Assembly (NCBI GenBank): GCA_002946415.1
Contig: NJPS01000051.1
Coordinates: forward strand, 794,001-858,000
Source of the DNA: Rutstroemia sp. NJR-2017a BVV2
Taxonomy: Eukaryota > Ascomycota > Leotiomycetes > Helotiales > Rutstroemiaceae
Direction of reading: 5' to 3'
Length of the DNA stretch: 64,000 nt
Positions 1 to 11,303 of the stretch are shown one piece after another (the first letter of the stretch is position 1; each line of letters starts with the position of its first letter). A program made the position numbers and the translations under genes. The notes beneath the pieces are model-generated. The model was given only the letters and a program-made list of their open reading frames with translations. It searched no databases and had not been told where the DNA came from.

Positions 1-1377
1 GCATATGAAAACGGCCTGGCTGGGTTGTTGGGTTGGCATGAAAATGGATGGGCGGAAGGGAATGGGGAGTTGGTATGAGCATAGTTAGGAAGTGGGGACG
101 GAATACACACAGATACACGGGATTACACAAAAATCGTCGGGGTAGGGGAGGTTTATTATGAAATATCAAAATTCTACTATGTTTTACTTAATATGTTGGT
201 TTGGGTCTTTGATTACTTTTTCCCGGTGTGCTGTGGTGTGGTAAGTTTGGTTGTGACACTATAAAGTTCAATGTAGTGAGGGGCTACGCGCGAGGAGGTG
301 ATTATAGGGAACGGCGTGCAGTTAGTTGGCTGCTCTTTCGGGTTTTATACACTCGACTACTTGGGAAACACCAGCTTCCACTTCGTTTTCTTCTTCTTGT
401 AATTGTTGTTGTTGGTGTGGTGGTGGTGATGGTGGTGGTGTTCTGCTCTTGGATTAACGGCTTTCTCGAGCTACTGGCTTCTCTCAAATCGGACTTTTCT
501 TTTAACTTTTTTATGTCGATACATGCATGTTATGAAACGAGTGATAGTGTAGGTAACTTTCATAGATCGCGCTCCGGACTGTCTGTTTATACTGGGCTGT
601 TTCTACTTGCAATTTCAATACTGTGGCTGAGCCATAGGGAAGAAAGCATTGGGATCGGGGCGGGGTGGGGGAGGGGTAAGATTTGTGGTTTGTGGTCACG
701 GTTGCCGTACCTTGATCAGACTTGCTTTGGTGTCGGGGATGCGACTACGTTCCATATTGATACTTTAGTACAGCGGGCTGGCATACGATATCAAGACATT
801 CGTCTTATTGAGTCCGCGTTGCGGTCTGAGAGCGACCGTGAAGTATGCGGTGGACTGTGTACTATTTATCGTTTGCTGTCTGTCCGTGGCTGAGTTTCTT
901 TGTCTGTCCCAGCTGAGTTGTCTTTCGCGGACTCTCCGATGCCGACTTGTCGTGTCTGAAGATTGTGCTTTGGGGTTGAGGTCGTTGAGGGGCGAGACCG
1001 CGGCTGATGGTTGGGCTTCACTTTACGCATATTTGCTGGCCGACACCATCGATTTGCGTGTAGTTTGCGCGCGCCTAAGAATTGGAGTATGAAACTGATT
1101 TATGAGGTTCGTGACCTCTGAGATGTACTGCTGTTGTGCAATTTTTTGGCGGTTGGAAGAATATCGTGCGGTGAGTGTGTGGTCATGCAAACATACGACT
1201 GTGGATAAAACTACGGGTTCGCGCGACTTTTATGTTTGTAATACGAAAAGACTTCAGACCTCTCATCTAGAGAATCTTGTTTAGAAAAACATAATACGAC
1301 GAGCAGTATAGACAGTGTGTGCCTTTCTCTCAAGTTATACTTAATTTGCTGGAGCCTGGGCAAGTCTCAAGGAAATC
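1..1377. other. no convincing gene
   Basis: The longest open stretch (228-893, plus) begins at a GTG codon, has no recognisable domain and is dominated by a GT-rich low-complexity tract that reads as Val and Leu. Smaller open frames here overlap on both strands. I see no splice-supported exon chain. The stretch could be 3' or 5' flank of a gene outside the window. Confidence 0.5.
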
Positions 1378-1953
1378 ATGCATTTTCGTAAGGAACGGCA
1401 TGGTTATGAACATTTATCTGACAAGCATGATGTTGACACGCATGATGCTCCCACCCATCGTTCCTGGAGATCTCTAGTTTCTGATGGCTTGCCTAACAGC
1501 GCTAGTGAGAAATCTACCGCTTCTTCTCACAAGTCTAGACCTCGGTCGAGGCATCGAGGCCCCGCGGAGGACTCCGTCAGGAAGGATCGCTCAAGATCTT
1601 CGAAGCGTCATGGCTCGAAGATGGACTGTGGTCTAACGTTTGATGATCCTGACATTGATCGGAGAAGTGTCAAGGCTTCTAGCCGGAGCAGCAGTGCAGA
1701 TAGCAACGACGGTAGGATGGTGGAAGTCTACTACCCAGCCACCGGAGAGATTAAACCTTATGACAGCGAAGAAGACAGAAAAAAAGGCCAAAGTAAACGC
1801 CGAAGTAAACGCCGTCCCAATTCGACTCGTGAGGCTTCTTCAACTTTCCCTAATACTTGGGGTCACTCCCCTACGGCCGGGAAGAGCGATTTGGAAAGCA
1901 GTGGAAAACCTCCAGTTGAGGTATATTCACCACTCAGTCCAAGAAAATTTTAG
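1378..1953 (+). CDS. Ser/Arg-rich low-complexity protein, function unknown
   Basis: An ATG-initiated frame of 191 codons. The protein is hydrophilic and rich in Ser, Arg, Lys and Asp, with His-rich and SR-like stretches (around residues 45-85 and 100-150) and no membrane segment, signal peptide or recognised catalytic motif. The phrase VEVYYPATGEIKPYDSEEDR near residue 115 is the most protein-like part. Composition resembles the Ser-rich gene at 3364-4500, so the two may be distant relatives or may share only composition. Coding-like sequence continues downstream in another frame (1956-2566), so this may be just the first exon of a longer gene. I found no clean intron that joins them: the best GT..AG pair spans only 33 bp. 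No function is proposed. Confidence 0.4.
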   Translation: MHFRKERHGYEHLSDKHDVDTHDAPTHRSWRSLVSDGLPNSASEKSTASSHKSRPRSRHRGPAEDSVRKDRSRSSKRHGSKMDCGLTFDDPDIDRRSVKASSRSSSADSNDGRMVEVYYPATGEIKPYDSEEDRKKGQSKRRSKRRPNSTREASSTFPNTWGHSPTAGKSDLESSGKPPVEVYSPLSPRKF

Positions 1954-1955
1954 AA

Positions 1956-2566
1956 ATGAGCATTCCAAAACAGGAAGACGATGGCAACTACTTATTTGCA
2001 ACATCCAGAAAACAGTTCGCGGCAATCGAAGATACTAGTTACGGCAACTTGCATCTTGACCTGTTGAGATGCTGGCTGAGCAAGATAAAACATCTTGAAA
2101 AGGAACTTGCCAAAGATAAGGATTTCAAGTGCGACGACAGACTTAAAGAATTCTTCAAGCAAGCCAGACTTTTACGAAGAAATATGAAGCACGGCCAGGA
2201 AGGGGAGCACAAGTAACCGGCAAATGGCGATCAATTCATGAGACTCAAGAAGTACGGGTATGCTGAACACTATCTGATAAAAGCGAGAGGTCCTGCAAGA
2301 ATATCAGCTGCAGAGCAATCGAAGAAGGATAAGCCGTGGGTGTCATTGATTCCGAAGAAGGAGAAACTTTCCGCCTTTTTGCTGAGAGTAGAAATTGTCC
2401 GTACAAGTATAAAGATGCGGTGAAGATGCTTAAGGAGGCTAGAAAGAGGGAGGAGGTGAACCAGCAGAAGGAGGATGAGGAATGGAAGAGATGTCTGGAT
2501 AGTAAGCTTATTTCGACGGATGATACACATGCTGGTCATAGCGACCGCGGTAGGAAATATTTATGA
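1956..2566 (+). pseudogene. coding-like fragments in shifting frames, possibly the 3' part of the preceding gene
   Basis: Three consecutive open stretches look protein-like. The first, 1956-2216, has a Lys/Glu-rich segment with heptad-like LSKIKHLEKELAKDK. The second, 2238-2423, lies in the same frame after a TAA. The third, 2336-2566, is in another frame and reads as a charged helical region. Internal stops and frame changes without obvious introns of usual size suggest either a decayed gene or a multi-exon gene whose introns I cannot place. RNA reads over 1378-2566 would decide. Confidence 0.3.
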
Positions 2567-3363
2567 ACGGGTCTGTACTTTGGGAAGATGGGAAGCTCTC
2601 TAGTGTAGGGAAAACATACCGCTATAGGAGGACAACATGCTCCAGTTCATTATTGTGTTGGATGTGGACATCATCTCTAAAAAAATGTGCCAGAATCGTT
2701 TGGACATCCACCTGTTTATTCCTGCACTGGCAAGGGAAGGTCTTTTACAATGATGTGATTGTTTTGCTCGATTTTGATCAATGATAATCTTCTTTTGTTT
2801 TACATTTGTTGTAGATTTGCCGTCTCGGTATCCATTTTACCTAGAACCAAGTTCGATCTCAGATGTAAAGACGCTGTAGTGAGGGCTGTAGCCGGTATGC
2901 CGAAATTGCATGCCAACATGTGGTAGGTACATGTACAGCCGCAGGTCTCATAGTATGGCAGTCTTCACTAAGGCATTCCTCCTTGAATTCTGAAGAGGCC
3001 CTCCTTCTTCCTACATGGCCCGTATAGTACGTATTCCTGGTTAGGCTGTCGTGTAATTAACCTGTTGTTTGGTGGTCGGGGCCGGAATGGCCCTAACACG
3101 AAACCAAGACGTGAATAACGACCAGACCCTGGATGTAGCAGTGGCAGTGTGTATATTGGTGACTGCGAATGGGCTACACAGGCCAGAATTCTGGCAATAA
3201 ATATCTGGATATGCTCCTCAAGGCTTCTCTTCAAAGCTCCTTGGGCTTGGAACGATTGAACCTTGGAAAGAGGAATAGCCACAGTGCATTGAATCATAAC
3301 TTTCATTTCACTTACATTTTAAAATACACAAGTCGAAGGGTCACCACAACTTTGACAGTCTCT
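2567..3363. other. intergenic, no gene seen
   Basis: Short overlapping frames only. The upstream extension of the next gene's frame (from 3169) has no domain and runs through an AT-rich stretch just before the ATG at 3364, so it is treated as leader. Confidence 0.5.
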
Positions 3364-4500
3364 ATGTCTTCTAAATCCAGATCCCGTAGTAGGAACAATG
3401 GCGCGGGCTCTCATAGTCAAACGAACTCTCCACGGTCCTCGGTTTCCCGCGGCAGTAGCAGCTCACGTGGGTACGAGTCCCCAGGCCCGTCCAAAACTGG
3501 TCGTATCAAACTTGCTGGCGCTCCCATAGAAATTGATGAGGATGGGTTTCGGTACTGGGAAGACGATGGGGAATGGGCAACACATGCCACGCCTCCACCT
3601 AGCGATGGCGATTTTTCAGACAGCTCTCAAGATGGAACGACATCTAAAGATAGTAGACGTCGCCGGACGAGTCTCAGAGCGTCATCGACATCGCCATCGC
3701 GGTCAATTCTGTCGTCTAATTACTCGGAATCATCGTCTGAAGATGATAGACGTCACCGGGGCCGGAGGCTCAGAGTGTTATCGCCATCGCCATCGCCATC
3801 GCCATCGCGGTCAATACTGTCGTCTAACTACTCGGAATCATCGTCAAGGTCTGCGGAGGAAGCATCAGCAAGTTCTTTGGAGGAATCTGACGGGACAAAA
3901 AAATGGCGTACGATGTTAAAGGCCCCTAAGCTACCTAAGTCGAGTCGCAAAAGCCCGAGGGGTTCTGATTACTCGTCAAGTGGCTCTGATTACTCGTCAA
4001 GTAGCTCAGAAGGCGAACGAGTTCGACCTCCACCCAGCTTACCAAGTCTAAGTCGCACAGGTAGTACATCAAGCTTTTTCTCCAGAGACTCGGCCGGACC
4101 ACGAATTCGGCGTAGAAGGGATCATTCGCCCCATAGCTCGGACGAAAGCAGTTCTTCGAGTAGCGGGTCTTCGAGTAGCGGGTCTTCGAGTAGCGGGTCT
4201 TCGAGTAGCACGTCTCTGAGTAGCGTGTTTTCGGCTTCAGATACATCTCAATCAGACGGAGATGATGGTCGGCCCTCCTCAGGAAGATCAAGGAGTCGAT
4301 CCCCATCCTCTAATCACCATACGAATAAATCGTCCGGTGGCAAGACCAAGATTGCATACAAAAATGGTAAGAGATCTGGGCCTTTAGTTGTGCAGGGCTA
4401 CGGTTCCAGCCGCGAGCCAGACACCGAGGATGAAGGTCCATTTTGGAAAGCGCCATCTCGTACCCCCAGACGCGTCAGACACCAACATACTTCCTCTTAG
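3364..4500 (+). CDS. Ser-rich (SR-type) low-complexity protein, function unknown
   Basis: A 378-aa frame from an ATG that opens with MSSKSRSRSRNNG; this start is preferred to 3169 because the composition changes sharply there. About half of the protein is Ser, Arg and Asp/Glu. A short ordered-looking segment, APIEIDEDGFRYWEDDGEW, lies near residues 58-76. The rest has SPSPSPSRSILSSNYSESSS-type repeats and a run of SSSSG units encoded by a 15-bp DNA repeat. There is no membrane segment or enzyme motif, and a disordered nuclear or RNA-associated protein is possible by composition only. Coding-like sequence continues past the stop in the +2 frame (4388-4630) and again at 4673-4849, so the 3' end may be frameshifted or include unplaced exons. 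Confidence 0.5.
   Translation: MSSKSRSRSRNNGAGSHSQTNSPRSSVSRGSSSSRGYESPGPSKTGRIKLAGAPIEIDEDGFRYWEDDGEWATHATPPPSDGDFSDSSQDGTTSKDSRRRRTSLRASSTSPSRSILSSNYSESSSEDDRRHRGRRLRVLSPSPSPSPSRSILSSNYSESSSRSAEEASASSLEESDGTKKWRTMLKAPKLPKSSRKSPRGSDYSSSGSDYSSSSSEGERVRPPPSLPSLSRTGSTSSFFSRDSAGPRIRRRRDHSPHSSDESSSSSSGSSSSGSSSSGSSSSTSLSSVFSASDTSQSDGDDGRPSSGRSRSRSPSSNHHTNKSSGGKTKIAYKNGKRSGPLVVQGYGSSREPDTEDEGPFWKAPSRTPRRVRHQHTSS
3649..3847 (+). repeat. internal tandem duplication inside the Ser-rich CDS
   Basis: Two copies of about 90-100 bp (about 3651-3739 and 3744-3846) share a GACGTC-rich start, a CGCCATCGCGGTCAAT core and an ACTCGGAATCATCGTC end. The second copy also carries an expanded (CCATCG)n run. At protein level both read RSILSSNYSESSS. 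Confidence 0.75.
4153..4212 (+). repeat. 15-bp coding minisatellite, four copies
   Basis: Four head-to-tail copies of TCTTCGAGTAGCGGG, the last ending in ACG, encode SSSSG repeats in the Ser-rich protein. Copies 1-3 are identical, which suggests recent slippage. Confidence 0.9.
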
Positions 4501-4870
4501 CTCATCGCGCCCTTCGCATACCGGCGGTCGGGAGTCTGGTAATAAGACTCGAGATTCTAACACTGAGGCTTCAGACACATCCATTCACGACCTATATGAG
4601 CGCCACACAGCCTCCCACTCCACCAAATGAAGCAAACCTTGCATACCCCTAAGACCAGACCAAATCCTCAACATGAACGATGTGCACCCCAACAATGGGT
4701 GCGAGCGTCTACTTAAAGAATCCTACGTGGAATTGCGTACAAAAATACTCGGATGCGAAGAGATTGCTCAAAAGGTCGAAGAAGCTGAGTGCAAGATGGG
4801 GGGAAATTATGAGTGGATTAGAAAGGAAAATAAATTCATGCTCGGTTAGGGAAGCAGACTAATAACGAAT
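4501..4870 (+). other. coding-like tail after the Ser-rich gene, structure unresolved
   Basis: The frame read from 4388 stays open to a TGA at 4628-4630 and keeps a Ser/Thr/Arg-rich composition. In the same frame an ATG at 4673 opens 58 codons ending at 4849 with a helical, charged sequence (LLKESYVELRTKI, IAQKVEEAECK). It could be a last exon of the Ser-rich gene, a small separate gene, or a decayed tail. Confidence 0.35.
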
Positions 4871-5662
4871 GGGCAAATAGCTAGGTAGATGGGGACGATT
4901 GTTGTAAATTATAGCAATAGACTTGTATTACTATGCAGTGATGAATCAAGCAGATGTAATGAATTACAAGAGCAACACAGTCAATCATTAATTCCATCCT
5001 CAACCATCCAACCACTGGATTGAAGACTGGTCTGTTTTGAGAAAAGCTGGCATTCATTGCAACCTCCCCTAGATAGAAGGAGACTGTCACTAGCATAAAT
5101 AACTAGAGTAGATATGATATGATACACAAATGCTGCTTGCCCTGCAAGCTAATGGGGAATTCTTTCCCACATTCTCATAATTTAAATCGCCCTCTGCGAA
5201 ACTATCATTTCTTCTTCCTTCCAACAAGGTTTCCCAGTTCAGTTCAGACCAAACTTTGGAAATTGACGATGGAAAGAAAGATTGGAAACGTGCTTCTGAA
5301 TATGTTATTCAATCTTAAGTTTCATTTCTTAGCTCATCCCTAGCCTCTGCGTAGAAATCGAGGTTATTTATGGCTAGATTTGTTTTAATGGTGATTTCTC
5401 CCTCAAAACTCCGGATGGTTTACAGGTGGCAACCATGTTAAGAAGGATCGAAAAAAAATTCATGGCCAGGTGCGTAATGTGTCAATATGAAATTGACGTC
5501 TAATTTTTGGCGGTTTTAGGTGACATGGCGGAGAGAAGGTAGTTTGAATTGTAGACAATTTTGTGAAATGAGATAGCTGAGCCCAGCGCCAGGCCATCGG
5601 GGGTACTCATAAGAAGATAAAAGAGGCTGGGATTTGATGAGAAAACGTAGCCACTAGATTTT
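4871..5662. other. intergenic, nothing recognised
   Basis: AT-rich sequence between the Ser-rich locus and the 3' end of the TFIIA gene, which presumably holds the TFIIA 3' UTR. No repeat or open frame of interest. Confidence 0.6.
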
Positions 5663-7511
5663 CTACCATTCGTATTCTCCCGATGCTTTGTGGAAGACGT
5701 ATTCCTTGCCATTGACTGTAAGAACACCATCTTTCATAACACACTTCCTGTTTTGTGTGTAAGTTTCGCATGATCATCAAAGTGATATGAGTTTGAGAAT
5801 GAATAAGAGGGATACATACCACTTGTTCTTGACACGCTGCACTTTATCATACATGCACAGCATCATATGACTCATTCCATCATCGTCATCGTCATCGTCG
5901 TTCAATCCATCATCAGGATCGTCCAAGTCAGAGTTAATCGCATCCTCATCTAGTTCATCCTTGAGTTTATCGTCATCGTCATCATCAGCAGAGCCAGGTC
6001 CATCTGTTTGCGGCATTGAACTTGATGCATTTTTACGTGAACGGTTCTTAGTTTTGGTTGCTTCCTTGAGTGGAAGCATCAGACCCCCACCTTCCATTGC
6101 TTTACCCATAGATTCGATCTTCCCGCGGATGAGATTATCAATATCGATTCGGCCCATGGCAATTTCGTTTCCTTCTGAATCGAATTGTTTGATGACACCG
6201 ATAGACTCTTCAAAATCGTCTCCAGTGCCATCAGTCTGTGCACCTCCAACTCCACCTTGAGGATTTTGACCACCATGACCACCATGACCGTTCTGAGTGT
6301 ACTGACCGTTCGGGCCATTCTGAGGAGGCTGACCGTTCCGGCTTGTATGCATCGCTGTCTGCTGCATTTGAGCTGCTTGAGCCGCCATAGCTTGACTGTA
6401 AGCAATCTCAGGCTGACTAGGCCGTGCCTGTTGCTGTTGCTGGGGTGGCATGGCATTGGCCGGTCTTTGCTGTTGCATTTGTTGGTGTTGAATTTGCTGT
6501 TGTGCTTGTTGATGATGCATAGCTTGCTGGTGTTGCATATTTTGCGGCATGTTTTGCTGCGGTTGTGGAGGAGCAGCACCTCCACGAATTGAATCGATGG
6601 ATGCAGCAGCTCTTTGTCCATAAGCAGCCTGGAGATTCTGTGCAGCGCGTTGCTGGGCGGTCGTAGCATTTGGCATCGCCATCACAGGGTTCTGATATGG
6701 CGCTGGGGGCATGTTGTGATTTTGATTCTCCATTCCTGGTTCAGTTTTGATACGAGGTCCATTATTAGGATTATTCATGGAGGGCATTGGGGGCATGGGA
6801 CCAGCCTGAGTGACAGGGATAGGTCCCATATTCTGGTAGCCTGCAGCATTTGAAGGTACTGTAGGAGGATTGGTGATAGGTGGTGGTGGATCGGGCTTCG
6901 GATCCCATGGAAATGTTGCCACTCCAAGTTGTGACAACTTCTGTTGCCAGCCCTATTGAAAGTATTAGTAACAATATTAATGACTTCAGTTAGAATGCAT
7001 CCTCAGAATGTACTGCGCTACCTGAGATGGACGAAGTACAAATCCGCGGATAATCTCAAAACCGCACGTGACGGATAAATGACGAAAGGGATCTAGCGTG
7101 AAAGAGTAATTCCACAGCCGAGCATCTGAGGAGTCAAGGGTATAAAGCCAAATACAGAGGATCGCCCACCCGCCAGAAACTGGCCGGATCGTGCACAGGC
7201 AGCAGCAAGCAGAACGCAACAGAAGTTTGCAACGAACGTTTTGAAAATCAACACCCGCAACGACGACATACTTCAGAGCCATCGAGACAACAATATGCGA
7301 TGATGAGTGCATTGGGGGCTCATTTGCAATGGAATAAATAACAGAGATCCAGGAAATGCAATTGTCAACAACAAGTGGAAAGATTCCATACCTTTCTTAA
7401 TTCCTCCAAAACAGATTCATCTACTCCGCCCTCTTCGAAATCGACTCTGGAGCTATCGACAACATCTGCGATGATTTGCTGGTAAACATTTCCGACCTGA
7501 GTGTTTGACAT
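5663..7511 (-). CDS. TOA1: transcription initiation factor IIA large (alpha/beta) subunit
   Basis: Three exons on the minus strand: 7511-7392, 6952-5820 and 5747-5663, giving 445 aa. Exon 1 encodes the N-terminal helical domain (MSNTQVGNVYQQIIADVV, then VDESVLEELRK), which continues into GWQQKLSQLGVATFPWD; this is the four-helix-bundle part of TFIIA alpha. Residues about 60-270 are Gln/Pro/Met-rich and disordered. An Asp-rich block lies at about 345-400. The C-terminal beta-barrel strands are MLCMYDKVQRVKNKW (about 404-418) and DGVLTVNGKEYVFHKASGEY in exon 3. TFIIA binds TBP on promoter DNA and stabilises the pre-initiation complex in the nucleus. Phases fit at both junctions (GT..AG). Intron 1 is 439 bp, unusually long here. 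The family assignment is firm because both conserved ends are present. Confidence 0.96.
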
Positions 7512-8575
7512 CTTGTCGCGCTACGTATTACGAAGCTGGAGGTGTTGTCTGTATATGCTCGACGAAGGTCTGTGTTCGGAGTTATGTTGTCGCCGATTCG
7601 ATACCGCTGCGCCCAAGAATTCTCGCCTTTCGACTCAGACACCTTGAAATGGAGCTCCAATTACTTCTGCGCCGAAGAATGCAATGGGTCTGCGAAATCG
7701 AGCTCGTCGGAGGAAGCGTTTCCTGTGGATATATTGATTGATTGCTTAAGATTCGCCGCGTTGGATCGCAAACATGAATTGCCCACCCCTCTCTATCTCG
7801 ACTTAAAAAGCGAACGCACACAGTAGTTCACCTTCCTCGTCTGGATTGATTGACTTTTGTTGATTAGATATCTTATTGTAATTTTGTAGACGTTTCAAGA
7901 AGGTAATCTTGTAAATGTAGAGGCTCTTGCACTTATTCCGTCCTTGCTTGTGGAGTTGTATGGGGAAGATCACTTTGGAAGAGATATGGTCATGCTTAGC
8001 CCGCTCTCGCTTAGTAATTTACCTCTCAAAGAAATGCTCTAATAAGTTATTCCCGACCTGCAACTTCGTAAACGCTGAGAACAAAAAGACTGCAGCGATT
8101 CATTGAGAGTACAACAGCGGTGAAGCATGCATACGACATCATTCACACTCCGTGAACTATACTTGCGTCTCACATTTGCAACAATGGCTTGAGAGATCAA
8201 ACGTCCAATGCACAACTACGGAGTACTTATTTGCAGGATATCTGCTTTCATTTGTCATACAGAATCTCACGAATTTGAAAATCTATCCAAGAAATCAGGT
8301 ATTATAAATGCGCCTTAACGCCGTCCTTTGATTTCTAATATACAGAGGCAAATCGGAAGACACGCTTCGATCGGTCATAACAATAACAATAGGTCCATAT
8401 TCGTCATTCATCGTCAAGCATCAACTTGCACCAGGTGAAGCACTTTCTGCCATGGGCATTGTGAGATCGAAATCGAACACCTCAACACCACGCTAAAACA
8501 TCCCAATCGCTAATAGCCAATATGAGATTCTGCTTTATACTTTACCTGTGGCTCCGTGAGCCTTCCTTGACATAT
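7512..8575. other. intergenic: TFIIA upstream region and CDC20 3' flank
   Basis: Two same-strand genes flank this stretch. The first 350 bases contain overlapping short frames (7542-7826) without domains, and the rest is AT-rich. No regulatory site can be named with confidence. Confidence 0.5.
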
Positions 8576-10428
8576 CTATCTGATAGTCATTTGCTTGACC
8601 ATGTCGGCCTTTGCTGAAGCAACAGAAGAGACGGCAGAGGCTGCCGGTCCGGTCTTCTTCTCGAAAATCTTCCAGAATTTCAAGCTTTCATCGGCAGCTA
8701 GAAGGAAGTTAGCAAGCATTCATGAGCGAGAATAAGGATTTACTTACCAGCTGTCGCAAGCATTTGTCCATCGGGGCTCAAGCAGCTGTGGAGAACCCTG
8801 GTCTCGTGAGCTGGGATCTCGACATTGCGGACCAAGGTAGGGTAGCTCCAGATGCTGAGAGAGTTGTCTGGGAAACCGCTAGTGCTAACGATCTCGCGGT
8901 AATGAGGGCTCCAGCGGAGACTGGTGACTTGAGAGCCAGTGTCGATGCTGTTGACACGTGCACCGGTGGTAGTGTTCCAGAAGTGGATATGACGGTCGTA
9001 GGATCCTCCACCAGTGGCCAAGAGGTTTGGTTGCCAAGGGCACCAGCTCAGAGCCTTAACTGCTGCCTTGTGATTAGTCTTGGTGAACTTGGGGACAGCC
9101 AATGATCGAGCATCCCAAATAGAGACCAAATTGTCATTGCCACCAGTTGCAAGTTGAGCACCATCTGCTCTCCATTCAAGACCGCAAACCTCAGAAGTGT
9201 GGGAGACGAGCTCGGCAACCTTGTGTTCGGCGATTCTAACATCGTGGTTGAAAACGAGACCGCTTCTGGCACCAGTGGAAAGAGTGTGGTTGTTCCATCC
9301 CATAACACCAACGCGAGTGTCGTGTCCATGCATGCTTCTAAGCTTGCTACCTTCCTCGACGTCCCAGATTTGGACTTCTCCAGAGCCAAGACCTACGCTG
9401 ACATAGGCGCCGTCGCCAGACCACTTCACACTGCTGACGTATGTGTCTGGGCTGGTCTCCAAAAGAGAGCTGACGGTACCGGACTCAGCAGACCAGACGT
9501 AAACATTGCGCTCAAGGCCGATAGCGACCTGGTTGTTCGAGCTCCAATCCAGGAGGTTTAAGTAGTAGTCGTCAACTAGACCGGGGGCATCCAATACACG
9601 TTCTGGTGCTGTTGCAATGCGGCGTCTAAATTGAGCTGCTGTGGCATTGGAGTTCTTGAGGGGTCTGTTGTATTGCGATCGAAGATCAACGGGCTTTGAA
9701 GATTCAGGAGGAGCGGGCTTGAAAGCGAGAATTCTCTGGTTGAGGGAGACACCACAGGCAGAGGCTAGGGAATCCTGGTAAGCGATCGTGTTTGGTGATG
9801 GGCGAGAGTACGATGATGGTTCTTCATCCTCGTCGTCAATGTTCAAGGAACCAAGGGCAGCAAGAGCATCGTCTGCACCACTTGCAAGGACCGAAGAACC
9901 TTCATTGCTGCTCTTGGGACGTTGCTTTTCCGAGTAGTCGACTTTACCGGATCCCGCGGTCGAGATAGCTGTGCTTGCAGCGCGATCGGGGATGAAACGG
10001 TCGCCTGCATAGGAGATTGTAGTCTTGGTAGACTTGGATCTGCTTGGACCTTTCTTTGTGCGCTTACTGACAGGTGTTTTGCATCCAGTACCGGTAAGGG
10101 CGAAGTCCGAGACACCAAGCTCAAGGGCATGTCGAGGAATTTGGACGCCCTTGGCAATGTTGGACTTTGGCGAATCGCGGTGCGATCTTCTTGTGGATGA
10201 CTTTGCGAAATGTGCTGTTAAGTTTCCACCGTATGTGGACTTGGCCGGTCTAATGCTCTCTTCTGCGGAAACCTTTTTCTCCGGTGGGGTGAATGGGGAT
10301 GATTGATTGACAGAAAGGTTCTGTGTACGAGTGCGTGGAGATGGTGTCAAGGGCATTCGTCCGCCAGCGGTACGTGTGGAAAAGAGCCCAGCATGGGACT
10401 TGATTGGGGTGCATACTGCGGTTGCCAT
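8576..10428 (-). CDS. CDC20: APC/C activator Cdc20 (WD40)
   Basis: Two exons, 10428-8748 and 8697-8576, separated by a 50-bp GT..AG intron; 600 aa. Cdc20 recruits substrates such as securin and mitotic cyclins to the anaphase-promoting complex and is the target of Mad2 in the spindle checkpoint. The C-box GDRFIPDR is at about 142-149. A Mad2-interaction-like motif, RILAFKP, precedes the propeller. Seven WD40 blades run from about 288 to 590; RVLDAPGLVDDYYLNLLDWS and GNDNLVSIWD match Cdc20 better than Cdh1/Fzr. The protein ends in the IR dipeptide (KQMTIR) needed for APC/C docking, which is only restored by splicing out the intron. The N-terminus has several S/T-P sites, consistent with Cdk control. 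The spacing to the divergent kelch-BTB gene is about 875 bp. Confidence 0.96.
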
Positions 10429-11303
10429 TATGCAATATCAAACAGGTATGATTGGAGAGATTCCGTATTATCAAACGAGCTCCCAAGAGACTCAATCTAT
10501 TGGTTGCTGATAAATGTTGTTGGATTAATGAAATTCGATTCCGTGCTCGATGTACCGAAATGGCCTTCTTTCTAAGAATGGCTTGAGTCGGATAGCGATC
10601 GTTGGCGTGTGACAGAGTACTGTGCAGAAAGATCGAGTAGACTTGAAGTATTCTTCTAAGGTTTGAAGGCGGGATGGATGTATTCTGGTTATATCGGTGG
10701 TACAGAGTAGGTCAATGATAGAAAGGTAAAGGTAGAGAGGAATTGAGAGGGATTGCAGTGTGCATGAAGAAGGAAGAAGAAATCGAGGATACTTTGAAAT
10801 ATCATGACCTTTTTCTAGAGATTCTTTGTTTACTATACTAGTGTGGTTGTCAAGGGCAACGGGAAGGATGTAAGATAGCCTGTGAAACTTTAAACCTGAG
10901 GCAATCGCGTTGCGTCCAAGTAACTACAAACGGCCTGGTGGTCAAATTTTGTTCCGACCCACCGATCCACAATCTGCAGTAGAACTACGGCATCGCATGG
11001 CAGCATCCCCATGAATAACGAACCAACGGAATAATCTAATTCCTTGACTGCTCGACTCGACTCCTTGACTGTTGAACGTCCTTCAAGTTTGACAACCATG
11101 CATACTTCCATCTTCCCAAGAATATCCTGATTTACATTCACCGCATAATCTCCTTCAGTCTCACCGTAATAATTTGTTCCTCCTGGTCGAGTTATACCTT
11201 CTTGTCATTCGTTTGAGCATAGATTTTGTGTATGGTGTACACAGCGTCGACTTTGTTCCCACCCATCCAATCGAGCATGACCACATAAGGCATTCTACAT
11301 ACC
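10429..11303. promoter_or_regulatory. divergent upstream region of CDC20 and the kelch-BTB gene
   Basis: 875 bp lie between two start codons on opposite strands, so both promoters must be inside. No gene of its own is seen. I could not place a TATA box or a named binding site with confidence. Confidence 0.5.

Noticed and set aside
228..893. 221-codon open frame at the window start
   Set aside because: It starts at GTG, has a valine/leucine low-complexity core from a GT-rich tract, and lacks domain or splice support.
6079..6669. Open frames overlapping the TFIIA exon on both strands
   Set aside because: They are shadows of the Gln-rich and Asp-rich coding repeats of TFIIA.
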